From: Salinisphaera hydrothermalis C41B8
GTDB lineage: Bacteria; Pseudomonadota; Gammaproteobacteria; Nevskiales; Salinisphaeraceae
Reading direction: 5' to 3'
DNA length: 64,000 nucleotides
Assembly: GCF_000732535.1 (NCBI RefSeq)
Contig: NZ_APNK01000008.1
Coordinates: forward strand, 62,001 to 126,000
A program made the position numbers and the translations under genes. The notes under the pieces were generated by a model. That model was not told the DNA's origin, did not search any database, and saw nothing but the letters and a program-made list of their open reading frames with translations. This document shows, piece after piece, positions 38,061 to 46,950 of this stretch. Numbering within the stretch: the first letter of the stretch is position 1; the number at the start of each line of letters is the position of its first letter.

Positions 38061-38959
38061 GCCGTGTTTACGTCGGGCGTGGCAGCAGCTTATCGGCGGC
38101 TTTTTTGCGTGTTGGCGGGCACGCGCTCGAATCGCGAGCCCGATCCTCGATCGTGGGCGCCGTCGTTTGGCTTGTGATCGTGCTGATCGCGCCGCCAGCG
38201 CTCGCCGAAGAAGCGTTCGCGTTTCCGGACCATGTCCAGCAGGGCGCGATGGTGATCGGGCGGGTACCGCCCGGCAGCACCGTGCACTATGCCGGGCGTA
38301 TCCTGCGGGTGACCGATTACGGCACCGTTGTATTCGGCATTGGGCGCGACGCGACCAACGGGGCACGGCTTCGGGTCACGACGCCCGGCGGCAAGACGCG
38401 CGTCGTGCGGGTAGCCGTCGAGCCGCGCGACTGGCCGATACAACGGGTCGATGGTGTGCCGCCGAAGACCGTGTCGCCACCGCCGGCCATCGCGGCCCGT
38501 ATTCGCCGCGAGCAGGCGCGAGTGTCCCGGGCGCGGAAAACCAGCGACGATGGCCTCGGTTTCGCCCAGCATTTTATCTGGCCGGTGCGCGGTCGCATCA
38601 GCGGCCGCTTTGGCAACCAACGCATTTACAACGGCACACCGGGATCAGCGCATTCCGGAATGGATATCGCCGCGGCCACCGGCACGCCGGTCAAGGCGCC
38701 GGCCGCCGGGCGCGTGGTATTCGCCGATCCGCATCTCTATCTGACCGGCGGCACCATCCTGATCGACCACGGCTACGGTATCGGTTCCAACTTCCTGCAT
38801 CTGTCGAAGCTCAACGTGCATGTTGGCGATCACGTCGAGCAGGGCGAGGTCATCGGCCGCGTCGGCGCCACCGGGCGCGCCACGGGGCCGCATCTGCACT
38901 GGGGCATGACCTGGTATAACGTGCGGATCGATCCGTTGCTGGTGCTCGATCGTCGATAG
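38057..38959 (+). CDS. M23-family (LytM) peptidase
   Basis: A 300-residue exported protein with an N-terminal hydrophobic segment (about 32-52, IVGAVVWLVIVLIAPPALA). A beta-rich domain (about 60-125) follows, then a LytM zinc-endopeptidase domain (about 175-300). The zinc ligands are present in AHSGMDIAA (HxxxD) and in the HLHW motif (GPHLHWGM). Such enzymes cut peptidoglycan peptide cross-links in the periplasm; the active-site residues here look complete, so activity is expected. The gene overlaps elaA and is convergent with the next gene. Confidence 0.9.
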   Translation: MSRVYVGRGSSLSAAFLRVGGHALESRARSSIVGAVVWLVIVLIAPPALAEEAFAFPDHVQQGAMVIGRVPPGSTVHYAGRILRVTDYGTVVFGIGRDATNGARLRVTTPGGKTRVVRVAVEPRDWPIQRVDGVPPKTVSPPPAIAARIRREQARVSRARKTSDDGLGFAQHFIWPVRGRISGRFGNQRIYNGTPGSAHSGMDIAAATGTPVKAPAAGRVVFADPHLYLTGGTILIDHGYGIGSNFLHLSKLNVHVGDHVEQGEVIGRVGATGRATGPHLHWGMTWYNVRIDPLLVLDRR

Positions 38960-39739
38960 CTAGTTGCCGCTTGGGGCACGTGCGGTGCCGAGACGGAGCA
39001 GCGCATCGGCATAGCGGTCGAACTGCTGCGACAGATAATTAAACACCGGTTGCAGTTCCAGCTCGCGAGCCAGGCGATGCTCGGCCGCCTGGCGATAGGC
39101 ACGGCGGCCCATGTCCTGGTAGTAGTCGAGCCCGAGCGCACTGCGCCCGTATCGACGCCGATATTCCACCCAGCCGCGGCCGATCCCGGCCAGATACAGG
39201 GCATAGTTGCCGAGATGGGCATGGACCAGGAACTGACGTTCCGGCTCGCTTTCGGCGGCTTCGGCCAGCAGATCCACCAGATATTCGAACGATTCGTCCT
39301 CGCCGGGCTGTACGCGATACAGGCGATCGGTGCGCACAAACAGACTCAGCAGATTCGCCAGATAGCGGATGACGCGCCGCTGCAGGTAATTACCGGGCGC
39401 CGGTAGCAACCGGCGCAGCATGACGTGAAAATACAGATGCGGCGAGATATTGAGCCAGCCGCCGGTTTCGCCGGCCACTCGAGCGGCGACGCCTTCCCGT
39501 TCCAGCAGCGCTTCCAGCGCCGGCGGGATGCCCTCGGTGATCAGACTGGCGTCGTCCGGATCATGGCCGTCGATTTCCAGCAGAAACGCGATGTCCCGCG
39601 CCTGTAGCCAGGTGGCGTCGGCGCGTGCGAAATCCGGCACGCGTGGCACGGGCGGGCGCTGACGCGAGGCCGGCGTGTCCGGATCGCGCGTCCGCCGGGC
39701 GCGCCGGTCGGGGTCGAAGGGAATGATTCGGTCGCTCAT
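38960..39739 (-). CDS. Conserved protein of unknown function
   Basis: A 259-residue protein that I do not recognise. The first ~35 residues are Arg/Asp/Pro-rich and probably disordered (PFDPDRRARRTRDPDTP). The rest looks mostly helical, with long amphipathic stretches such as YLQRRVIRYLANLLSLFVR and a central Glu-rich helix (ESFEYLVDLLAEAAESEPE). There is no signal peptide or membrane helix. It converges with the M23 peptidase, with adjacent stops, and diverges from the ABC transporter genes. Confidence 0.75.
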   Translation of the reverse strand: MSDRIIPFDPDRRARRTRDPDTPASRQRPPVPRVPDFARADATWLQARDIAFLLEIDGHDPDDASLITEGIPPALEALLEREGVAARVAGETGGWLNISPHLYFHVMLRRLLPAPGNYLQRRVIRYLANLLSLFVRTDRLYRVQPGEDESFEYLVDLLAEAAESEPERQFLVHAHLGNYALYLAGIGRGWVEYRRRYGRSALGLDYYQDMGRRAYRQAAEHRLARELELQPVFNYLSQQFDRYADALLRLGTARAPSGN

Positions 39740-39854
39740 CTGCACCTCTCGATGGGACTGCCCGATTCGAAGATAGCGCGATTCAGCGCCCGCGTGACGG
39801 TGGCATACTGGTTCGATTCGACGAGCGGCCGCGAACGCGGCAAAGGATGAGCCA

Positions 39855-40784
39855 TTGGCCGAGCCCGTGATCGAAATCCGTGGCCTGAGCAAGACATACG
39901 AATCGGGCTTCAAGGCGCTGGAGAACGTCGACCTCGATATCAAGCGCGGCGAGATCTTTGCCTTGCTCGGCCCGAACGGCGCCGGCAAGACCACGCTCAT
40001 CAATATCCTGTGCGGCATCGTCAATCCGACAGGCGGCAGCGCCCGGGCCGGAGGATTCGACGTCATTCGCGAGTTTCGGGCCGCGCGCGAGAAGATTGGC
40101 CTCGTGCCCCAGGAGCTGACGGTCGAGCCATTCACCAAGGTCTGGTCGACGGTGGCGTTCTCGCGCGGATTGTTCGGCAAGCCCAAGAACAATGCCCATA
40201 TCGAACGCGTGCTCAAGGATCTGTCGCTCTGGGACAAGCGCAAAAACGCCACGCGCGAACTGTCGGGCGGGATGAAGCGTCGCGTGATGATCGCCAAGGC
40301 GTTGTCGCACGAACCCGAGATTCTGTTTCTGGATGAGCCGACCGCCGGGGTGGATGTCGAGTTGCGCCGCAGCATGTGGAACGTGGTGCGTGGTCTGCGC
40401 GAGCACGGCGTGACCATCGTGTTGACCACGCATTACCTGGAAGAGGCCGAGCAGATGGCCGATCGCATCGGCGTGATTCAGAACGGCGAAATCCGGCTGG
40501 TGGACGAAACCGCCGCGCTGATGACGCAGCTCGGTGAGAAACGCCTGGCGGTGGTGCTGGCCGAGCCGCTCGAGCGCGTGCCGGATGCGCTCGCCGACTA
40601 TGATCTGCGGCTGGCCGAAGAGGGGCGGCGGCTCGTCTATACCTATAACGCCGCGACCGGTACCACTGGCGTGAAGCAACTGTTCCACGATCTCGATGCG
40701 GCCGGCGTGGCGTTTGTCGACGTCGATACCGAGCAGAGTTCGCTGGAAGAGATCTTCGTCAACCTCGTGGGGGCCGATCGATGA
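39855..40784 (+). CDS. ABC-2 transporter ATP-binding protein (YadG-like)
   Basis: A 309-residue ABC ATPase with Walker [10 protein letters not shown] (about residue 41), the signature LSGGMKRR (about 139) and Walker [11 protein letters not shown] (about 157). It is the energy subunit of an inner-membrane exporter with the permease encoded next. The start is probably TTG at 39855, preceded by AAAGGA; the nearby ATG at 39848 is out of frame, and a GTG at 39864 is possible. The start of the permease overlaps its stop (ATGA). The C-terminal extension (about 230-309) is typical of the drug/polysaccharide exporter group. The cargo is unknown. Confidence 0.9.
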   Translation: MAEPVIEIRGLSKTYESGFKALENVDLDIKRGEIFALLGPNGAGKTTLINILCGIVNPTGGSARAGGFDVIREFRAAREKIGLVPQELTVEPFTKVWSTVAFSRGLFGKPKNNAHIERVLKDLSLWDKRKNATRELSGGMKRRVMIAKALSHEPEILFLDEPTAGVDVELRRSMWNVVRGLREHGVTIVLTTHYLEEAEQMADRIGVIQNGEIRLVDETAALMTQLGEKRLAVVLAEPLERVPDALADYDLRLAEEGRRLVYTYNAATGTTGVKQLFHDLDAAGVAFVDVDTEQSSLEEIFVNLVGADR

Positions 40785-41542
40785 ACTGGCGTGCAATTCA
40801 GACGCTTTATATTTCGGAGATGGCTCGCACCGGCCGCACGCTTGGCCAGAGTGTAATTTCGCCGGTCATCTCGACCTGTCTGTACTTCGTGGTCTTCGGT
40901 TCCGCGATCGGCTCTCGCATCAGCGAAGTGCAGGGCGTCTCCTACGGCGCCTTCATCGTGCCCGGGCTGATCATGTTGTCGCTCATGACCCAGGGCATCT
41001 CGAACGCCTCGTTCGCGATCTATTTCCCGAAATTCATTGGCACCGTGTACGAGCTGCTGTCGGCACCGGTGTCGTTCGTGGAGATCGTGACCAGCTATGT
41101 CGGCGCGGCCGCGACCAAATCGGCCATGCTCGGCCTGATCATTCTGGCCACGTCGACGCTGTTCGTGAGCATTCATATCGCTCATCCGGTCTGGATGGTG
41201 GTGTTTCTCGTGCTCACGTCCATCACCTTCGCGCTGTTCGGCTTCATCATCGGCATCTGGGCCGACAACTTCGAAAAACTGACGGTGATCCCGCTGCTGA
41301 TCGTCACGCCGCTGACGTTTCTGGGTGGCACCTTCTATTCGCTCGATATGCTCCCGCCGTTCTGGCAGAAAGTGACGCTGATCAACCCTGTCGTCTATCT
41401 GGTGTCCGGTTTCCGCTGGAGCTTCTACAACACGGCCGATGTCAGCGTTGGTTTGAGCCTGCTGATGGTCTGCCTCTTTCTGAGCGTATGCATCGGCGTG
41501 GTGGCCTGGATCTTCAAGACGGGCTATCGGCTCAAGTCGTAA
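40781..41542 (+). CDS. ABC-2 transporter permease (YadH-like)
   Basis: A 253-residue inner-membrane protein with about six membrane helices. These include [20 protein letters not shown] near residue 30 and [20 protein letters not shown] near 170, the latter carrying the conserved ABC-2 segment. It pairs with the upstream ATPase and probably exports a lipid-like, polysaccharide or drug substrate. Confidence 0.9.
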   Translation: MNWRAIQTLYISEMARTGRTLGQSVISPVISTCLYFVVFGSAIGSRISEVQGVSYGAFIVPGLIMLSLMTQGISNASFAIYFPKFIGTVYELLSAPVSFVEIVTSYVGAAATKSAMLGLIILATSTLFVSIHIAHPVWMVVFLVLTSITFALFGFIIGIWADNFEKLTVIPLLIVTPLTFLGGTFYSLDMLPPFWQKVTLINPVVYLVSGFRWSFYNTADVSVGLSLLMVCLFLSVCIGVVAWIFKTGYRLKS

Positions 41543-41733
41543 GCGCATCGTGGCAGGACACGCCTGAAGGGCCTGTCCATCCGGTCTGTCCATCCAGAAC
41601 GATCAACGACCCTCCGGTCGACAACAGGCCAATTTCAGCCGCGCCTTCGCGACAATTGCGGCTGTACCGACATGCCGATCGGCGCGGTCCGAGATCGTGA
41701 TACTTGAACGTTGAGGCCAATGCCGCGGGCCAT

Positions 41734-41747
41734 CTCGACTAAAGTAT
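41734..41747 (+). promoter_or_regulatory. Conserved promoter element CTCGACTAAAGTAT upstream of iolB
   Basis: The same 14 bases occur at 45833-45846 upstream of the first inositol dehydrogenase operon, and ten of them appear inverted at 49062-49071 upstream of iolC. In both direct copies an operator-like palindrome starts exactly 42 bases further on. It may contain the -10 region (TAAAGTAT) or an activator site. Confidence 0.55.
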
Positions 41748-41775
41748 GAAACAAATTGTTTGCCATCGTAAAAAA

Positions 41776-41791
41776 TAAAAAATATGTTCTA
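41776..41791. promoter_or_regulatory. IolR-like operator upstream of iolB (weak member)
   Basis: TAAAA-AATATG-TTCTA differs at one position from the T(A/G)GAA-N6-TTC(C/T)A palindrome found at three other iol promoters of this window. It lies 43 bases before iolB. Confidence 0.45.
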
Positions 41792-41833
41792 TATCCAGTA
41801 ACGACACATCATTCATTCAGACCCCGAGTCGCC

Positions 41834-42625
41834 ATGGATCTTCTCCTTAACCCGACCCGCGATGCCGCCGAAACGCTGGATACGGCCCGCGCTGCCGAGC
41901 CGCTGGAATACGTGCGTTTTCGTCAGCGCAACCTCGCGCAAGGCGAAACGTTCACCGATAACAGCGGCGATCTGGAGTTGTGCCTCGTGCTGCTCAGCGG
42001 CAAGGCCACCATTCGTTGCGGCGACGAGACGTTCGAGGCGATCGGCCAGCGCATGAGCGTGTTCGAGCAGACGCCGCCCTATGCGGTCTATCTGCCGAAC
42101 GATACCGACTACAGTGTGGAAGCGATCACGGACGTCGAGCTCGGCATCTGCGGGGCGCCGGGGCACGGCCATCACGCGCCGCGGCTGATCGAGCCCGGCG
42201 ACATCAAGCAGAGCACGCGTGGCGAAGGCGCCAACGTGCGCCACGTGCACGACATCCTGCCGGAGACCGAGCCCGCAGACAGCCTGCTGGTGGTCGAGGT
42301 GTATACGCCGGCCGGCAACTGGTCGAGCTATCCGCCGCACAAGCACGACGAAGACAACCTGCCGCAGGAATCGTTTCTCGAGGAAAGCTACTACCACCGC
42401 CTCAATCCGTCGCGTGGCTTCGGACTGCAGCGGATCTATACCGACGATCGTTCAATAGACGAGGCGATGGCATTCGGCGACGGTAGTTGTGTATTGGTGC
42501 CACGCGGGTACCACCCGGTCGGTGCGCCTTATGGCTGTGACCTTTATTACCTTAATGTCATGGCCGGGCCGAAGCGTGAATGGAAATTCACCACCGATCC
42601 GGACTTCGCGTGGCTGGTGAAATAA
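41834..42625 (+). CDS. iolB: 5-deoxy-glucuronate isomerase
   Basis: A 263-residue bicupin enzyme that converts 5-deoxy-D-glucuronate, the product of IolD, to 2-deoxy-5-keto-D-gluconate. Metal-binding His/Glu residues are seen in SYPPHKHDEDNLPQESFLEE (about 171-190) and in the C-terminal GYHPVGAPYGCDLYYLNVM. The ATG at 41834 follows the AT-rich promoter; an upstream in-frame ATG at 41756 lies within that promoter. It is the leftmost gene of the inositol island, separated from the rest by repeats. Confidence 0.95.
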   Translation: MDLLLNPTRDAAETLDTARAAEPLEYVRFRQRNLAQGETFTDNSGDLELCLVLLSGKATIRCGDETFEAIGQRMSVFEQTPPYAVYLPNDTDYSVEAITDVELGICGAPGHGHHAPRLIEPGDIKQSTRGEGANVRHVHDILPETEPADSLLVVEVYTPAGNWSSYPPHKHDEDNLPQESFLEESYYHRLNPSRGFGLQRIYTDDRSIDEAMAFGDGSCVLVPRGYHPVGAPYGCDLYYLNVMAGPKREWKFTTDPDFAWLVK

Positions 42626-42671
42626 CCGGTCGTACCGTGGCGGGGCGAACCCGCTGAACACAGGAGCGGAT

Positions 42672-42860
42672 ATGAGTGACATGAGTATCGATAACGTCTT
42701 CCCGCAAGACCGCGATGCCGAACTCGACCGTCAGTGGACGAGTGAGCACCCGTTCTGGGCGCGTATCGGCGCGTTCATGGAACGGGTCGGAACCTTCTGT
42801 GGAACGCACGCGGCCGGCTATATCGTGCCGACCACGGACGAGGAACAACGCATTCATTGA
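42672..42860 (+). CDS. Small protein encoded downstream of iolB
   Basis: A 62-residue acidic protein (MSDMSIDNVFPQDRDAEL...) with a good binding site (CAGGAGCGG) in front of the ATG and a terminator about 95 bases after it. It is 46 bases downstream of iolB in the same direction, so it is likely in the same transcript. No domain is recognised; Trp and aromatic residues in the middle suggest a small fold or membrane-proximal segment. It may be a lineage-specific accessory protein. Confidence 0.6.
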   Translation: MSDMSIDNVFPQDRDAELDRQWTSEHPFWARIGAFMERVGTFCGTHAAGYIVPTTDEEQRIH

Positions 42861-42956
42861 ATCGTGCCTTACGGCCGATAGGCCGTATTGTCGCCGCGAA
42901 CCAGCGCCTGGATGGACCCGAAACCGGTCCACGCGCGTTGCTTCGACGGTGTTCCA

Positions 42957-42984
42957 AGCCGGCTGGGCCCAGCCGGCTTTTTTT
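42957..42984 (+). terminator. Rho-independent terminator after iolB and the small protein
   Basis: The palindrome AAGCCGGCTGGGCCCAGCCGGCTT is followed by further T residues. Confidence 0.88.
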
Positions 42985-43189
42985 GTGCTTGGCGGATTGG
43001 TGGGCAAGAACCGCGCTTCGTATGCCCATGGTTCCGGGCTTTTGCGAGTGGTATTGATAGGGCGTGAGCGGCCTTTTACGAGTCAGCGTTCGTCCGGGGC
43101 GTTAGACGCTCACAGAATCTCCGCGACGTGATTTGTGCAGGCGTAGGTGGCCGGTTTGGGCTGCTACTGGTTTTGAACCGCGGGGCGAG

Positions 43190-43890
43190 TTGGACTCTGG
43201 TTTCGCACTGCAGTGCGAGTCCCTTCTTTTGCTTGCTCAAAAGAAGGAACCAAGAAAAGAGCACCCGCATCGGCGCCGGCTACGCCGTGCCGTACGAGGC
43301 GAGGAGCAGGGTTTTCCCGGCGTAGCCGGGATGCGACCGCCGGCGTTCGGCACGAGCCCCACGCCACGACTCGTCCGGTTCGACCCGCCGAAGGTCGCAT
43401 CCCACAGCTTCGCTGCGGGAAGGCCCTGCTCCGCTTCTCGGGGCGATACTGCGATGCTCGCGGCGACGGGATGCGGCAAAAACTCAGGCCGCTTTGGCGG
43501 CCTTCAAACAGCTTGCCGCCCCGGCGCCGTGCGCCGGACACCCGTCGCCGCTGCGCGTCTCCGTCGCCTCAGACGGGACGTAATACAAACCCATCTCCCA
43601 GGCATTGCGCGTACACCGACCTGTCGCGGGCCCGCGCTGTATTGGGTTCCCTTGCGGAGCGCCGAGCAGCACAGCCGAGACGGGATGAAGCAGCCGGCTG
43701 TTTGAGCGTCAGCGAGTTCCGGCTGCGCCCGGCTCGGCGAGCAGCGCAGGGGATCGATGCGCAGCATCGACGCGTAGATAGGGTGTCGTTTCCTTTGCTC
43801 CCTTTCGTTTGGACAAGCAAACGAAAGGGAGTCGCGCATCAGCGCGAAGCCCCAAGTAACGTCAAACTCGCGAGTTTTCCTGGCTCCAAT
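43190..43890. repeat. Hairpin-bearing non-coding repeat, copy 1
   Basis: The block begins near the palindrome CGCACTGCAGTGCG. It then has the hairpin CCTTCTTTTG-cttgct-CAAAAGAAGG (43222-43247). It ends with CTCCCTTTCGTTTG and its complement around a 6-base loop (43798-43831) and the phrase ccccaagtaacgtcaaactc. The intervening ~550 bases have open frames on all strands but no recognisable protein. Most of it recurs at 43925-44491. Confidence 0.7.
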
Positions 43891-43924
43891 AGTTGATTTT
43901 GGCGGCCAATACCTTGAGCCGCCA

Positions 43925-44491
43925 GGTCATTTGAACTTTGGTTTCGCACTGCAGTGCGAGTCCCTTCTTTTGCTTGCTCAAAAGAAGGAACCAAGAAAAG
44001 AGCACCCGCATCGGCGCCGGCTACGCCGGTGCACTGCGATGCTCGCGTCGACGGGATGCGGCCAGAACTCGCGTCGCTTTGGCGACGCTCAAACAGGCTG
44101 GCCGCCCCGGCGCAGTGCGCCGGACACCCGTCGCCGCTGCGCGTCTCCGTCGCCTCAGACGGGGCGTAATACAAACCCCTCTCCCAAGCATCACGAGGGT
44201 TCCGCAGTGTCGCGGGCGGTGTCTGTATTCGGGTTCCCTTGAGCGCAGCGCCGAGCAGTGGAGGCTGCAAGAGGACAAAGGCAGCCGTGTGTCTGAGTGC
44301 TGCGCAGCAGCGCGAGTTTCGCGGCTGTCCCTCTTGCGGCCGGAGCCGCGCAGGGCACCGATGCGCAGCATCGGCGCAAGGTAGGGTGTCTTTTCCTTTG
44401 CTTCCTTTCGTTTGGACAAGCAAACGAAAGGGAGTCGCGCATCAGCGCGAAACCCCAAGTAACGTCAAACTCGCGAGTTTTCCTGGCTCGA
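43925..44491. repeat. Hairpin-bearing non-coding repeat, copy 2
   Basis: A shortened second copy of the block at 43190-43890. The left hairpin region (from ctttggtttcgcactgcag) and right hairpin (44401-44434, one mismatch in the 14-bp stem) are kept, while the middle is about 130 bases shorter. Near-identity at the ends suggests recent duplication or conversion. Confidence 0.7.
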
Positions 44492-44514
44492 ACGCGCAAA
44501 CCTCGCGAACCGGG

Positions 44515-44607
44515 CTGTATTCGGGTCCCCTTGAGCGCAGCGCAGCGCCGAGCAGTGGAGGGCGCAAGAGGAAAGAGACAGCCGTGTGTCTGAGTGCTGC
44601 GCCGCGG
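44515..44607. repeat. Partial third copy of the hairpin-bearing repeat
   Basis: A ~93-base stretch (gtattcgggtccccttgagcg to gtgctgcgccg) repeats the sequence at 44226-44313 with few changes. It ends just beside the 3' end of the minus-strand isomerase gene. Confidence 0.6.
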
Positions 44608-44611
44608 CGAA

Positions 44612-45577
44612 TCAGTCGGGCAGCTGGTAGTCCGGTTGTTCCTGCGGCATGACGCGCCGCAGCAGGTCGACCGAGCGGCGTACGCCTTCGTTGCACGACA
44701 GGTTCTGGTCTTCGTGTTCGATCGACAGCACACCCTCCGAGTAGCCGCGGGCCTGGAGCTGCCAGCAGAACTCACGCCACCAGTCCTCGGGCTGGCCATA
44801 GCCCAACGTGACGTACGACCAGCTGCGGTCTAGCACCCGATCCATCGGCCGGGTGTCGAGCCGCGTCGCCTCGGCCAGGTTGTGTTGATCGATGTACGTG
44901 TCCTTGGCGTGCACGTGGTAGATGCAGTCCGCATAGCGCCGGATCATCTCGATCGGATCACCGCCCATCCAGATGAAATGGCTCGGGTCGAAGTTCAGGC
45001 CCACGGTGGGGCCGACGGCATCCCGAAGTCGCATGAAGCTGGGCATGTTGTGGACGAGTTGCGCGCCGTGCGCTTCGATGCACAGTTGGTTGACGCCTCG
45101 GCCTTCGGCGTAGTCGACCAGTTTGCGCCAGTAGGGAATAGCCACGTCCTCCCATTGATAGCGCAGGATGTCGTGGGTCTCCGGCGGCCACGCGGTGGTA
45201 ACCCAGTTCGGCATCGAATCGCCGGGCGCGCCGGCGGGCAGGCCGGACATGAGCACGATGCGGGGCACTTCGAAGATCTCGGCCAGCCGGATGGCGTTAT
45301 GCACGACCGTGGACTGACGCTCGCCATCGGTCGGATGCAGCTGATTGCCGTTGGCGGTGAATGCCGAGATTTCCAGGCCGCGATCGCGGATCTTGGCGGC
45401 CAGCTCACGCTGGCGCGCCGAGTCCTCGAGAAGCATCTTCACATCACCTATGTGGGCCGCGGCGCCCCAGTTGCCGACGCAGAACTCGATCGCGTCGATG
45501 CCGAGCTCGGCGCAGTAGTCGAGCATGGCGTCGGTATCCATATGGGCGACGCTGTCGGTCACCATCCCTATCTTCAT
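44612..45577 (-). CDS. Sugar phosphate isomerase/epimerase-like TIM-barrel protein
   Basis: A 321-residue AP-endonuclease-2-superfamily TIM barrel, related to IolE/IolH/IolI and xylose isomerase. Metal-ligand regions are visible: LCIEAHGAQ (Glu), LNFDPSHFIW (Asp, His), YHVHAKDTY (His) and LSIEHEDQN (Glu). It probably isomerises or epimerises an oxidised sugar or inosose. The ATG at 45577 has a strong GGAG site on the complementary strand (agaggagatg). It is divergent from the Gfo/Idh/MocA operon, sharing a 368-base promoter region with an operator-like site on each side. Confidence 0.85.
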   Translation of the reverse strand: MKIGMVTDSVAHMDTDAMLDYCAELGIDAIEFCVGNWGAAAHIGDVKMLLEDSARQRELAAKIRDRGLEISAFTANGNQLHPTDGERQSTVVHNAIRLAEIFEVPRIVLMSGLPAGAPGDSMPNWVTTAWPPETHDILRYQWEDVAIPYWRKLVDYAEGRGVNQLCIEAHGAQLVHNMPSFMRLRDAVGPTVGLNFDPSHFIWMGGDPIEMIRRYADCIYHVHAKDTYIDQHNLAEATRLDTRPMDRVLDRSWSYVTLGYGQPEDWWREFCWQLQARGYSEGVLSIEHEDQNLSCNEGVRRSVDLLRRVMPQEQPDYQLPD

Positions 45578-45628
45578 CACGCATCTCCTCTGTGCTTTTG
45601 AATAACGGCGTGGTTGTTGCGTCGAAAT

Positions 45629-45644
45629 TAGAATGAAAATTCCA
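45629..45644. promoter_or_regulatory. IolR-like operator upstream of the TIM-barrel isomerase
   Basis: TAGAA-TGAAAA-TTCCA, an imperfect palindrome fitting T(A/G)GAA-N6-TTC(C/T)A. It is 52 bases upstream of the minus-strand start. Confidence 0.55.
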
Positions 45645-45832
45645 GCATCGCAAGAGCGCAACCCACGGCAATATCCGGCGTCACGACGCGCCAGCGCCGC
45701 GCAAGGCCCGCTAAAAACGCGGGCAGGATGGATTCGCCCGCGCTAATCGATGTAGTGCCAAGGCCATGATGACCGCGAGTTGCCCGCGTGCGCGCCGCGA
45801 AACATGGGCGGGCGCATCGGTCGGGCCGGTGG

Positions 45833-45846
45833 CTCGACTAAAGTAT
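45833..45846 (+). promoter_or_regulatory. Conserved promoter element CTCGACTAAAGTAT upstream of the Gfo/Idh/MocA operon
   Basis: Identical to 41734-41747. The operator-like site starts 42 bases downstream, the same distance as at iolB. Confidence 0.55.
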
Positions 45847-45874
45847 AAAATGATAGGTTTGTAAAAAATAAAAA

Positions 45875-45890
45875 TAGAAAATAAATTCTA
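45875..45890. promoter_or_regulatory. IolR-like operator upstream of the Gfo/Idh/MocA operon
   Basis: TAGAA-AATAAA-TTCTA, a perfect 5-bp inverted repeat around six A/T bases, 56 bases before the start at 45946. Fourteen of its bases recur at 62675-62688. Confidence 0.6.
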
Positions 45891-45945
45891 TTCAGACGCG
45901 CTCGATCGATCCGGTCGAGCTTCATCGTTTCCAAAGGAGTCGGTC

Positions 45946-46950
45946 ATGAGTCGATCCTCGATCAACTGGGGGGTATTGGGGGCGGCCGAGATCGCACGCG
46001 AACACACGATCCCGGCCATCCTGGCCGCCGACAACAGCCAGCCCTATGCGCTGGCCAGCCGCCGCGGCGTGCCGTCCGAACTGGTCGAGCGTTTCGGTTT
46101 TGCCACCGGCTACGACGATTACGAGGCGCTGCTGGCCGATCCAGCGGTCGATGCCGTGTATCTGCCGCTGCCCAACGATCGCCATGCCGAGTGGACGATC
46201 AAGGCGGCGCGTGCCGGCAAGCACGTGCTTTGCGAAAAACCGGCGGCGTTGACGGCCGGCCAGACCCGCGAGGCAATCGCCGCCTGTGAATCGGCCGGCG
46301 TGCTGTTTATGGAAGCCATGATGTATCAATTCCATGCCCAACACGCCCGCGTGCGCGAACTGATTGCCGCCGGCGCGATCGGCGAGGTGCGCGGCGTCCA
46401 CGTGAATCTGACCTTCAACCTGGAAAAGAGCCTGGCGGATTTCCGCCACGGCGGCCTCGAAACCGGCGGCGGCAGCCTTTACGACCTGGGCTGCTACTGC
46501 ATCCACGTGATCCGCAGCCTGCTGGGCGAGCCCGACCGGGTCGCCACGGTCGCGCGCTTCGCCGGCCCGCAGGCGGCGGAGATGTCGGCCGCCGTCGTGC
46601 TCGGCTACGACAACGGCGCCAAGGCCGGCTTCGATTGCGGCATGGATGCCACGCCCCGGCATGCCTACGAGGTCTACGGCACCGCAGGCACGCTCCGAGT
46701 GCCCAAGGCCTTCGTGCCGCAGCCGGACGGCGATGGTCCCATCGACATCGTGGACGCCGACGGCAACACGACCGTTGAGCGCGTTACGTCCCATCAATAC
46801 CCGAACGGGGTCGCGCATTTCGCCGACTGCGTTCTAACCGGGCGCACGCCCGATTACTCGCCGCACGACGTACTCGCGAACATGCGGGTACTGGATGCCT
46901 GTATCGAATCGTTGACCACGTCGCGCATCGTTTCATTGGAGAAACCCTAA
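45946..46950 (+). CDS. Gfo/Idh/MocA-family oxidoreductase (paralogue 1)
   Basis: A 334-residue NAD(P)-dependent dehydrogenase. An N-terminal Rossmann fold (INWGVLGAAEIAREH) is followed by the substrate-orienting EKP motif (LCEKPAAL, about residue 96). The catalytic region reads LYDLGCYCIHV, an Asp-x3-Tyr arrangement like glucose-fructose oxidoreductase and dihydrodiol dehydrogenase, not the Asp-x3-His of typical inositol dehydrogenases. It probably oxidises a sugar or aldose rather than myo-inositol. It starts the operon and its stop overlaps the next start (TAATG). Confidence 0.85.
   Translation: MSRSSINWGVLGAAEIAREHTIPAILAADNSQPYALASRRGVPSELVERFGFATGYDDYEALLADPAVDAVYLPLPNDRHAEWTIKAARAGKHVLCEKPAALTAGQTREAIAACESAGVLFMEAMMYQFHAQHARVRELIAAGAIGEVRGVHVNLTFNLEKSLADFRHGGLETGGGSLYDLGCYCIHVIRSLLGEPDRVATVARFAGPQAAEMSAAVVLGYDNGAKAGFDCGMDATPRHAYEVYGTAGTLRVPKAFVPQPDGDGPIDIVDADGNTTVERVTSHQYPNGVAHFADCVLTGRTPDYSPHDVLANMRVLDACIESLTTSRIVSLEKP

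Larger units (their letters stand above)
45578..45945. other. Shared divergent promoter region of two iol-island operons
   Basis: 368 bases without a gene. It holds one operator-like palindrome near each divergent gene (45629-45644 and 45875-45890), the CTCGACTAAAGTAT element and an AT-rich stretch just before the rightward start. Nothing else is recognised. Confidence 0.6.

Noticed and set aside
43133-44458. Several 60-230-codon frames within the hairpin-bearing repeats
   Set aside because: Frames occur on all strands, follow the repeat boundaries and show no domain; phrases such as ACPNEREQRKRHP recur only because the DNA repeats.
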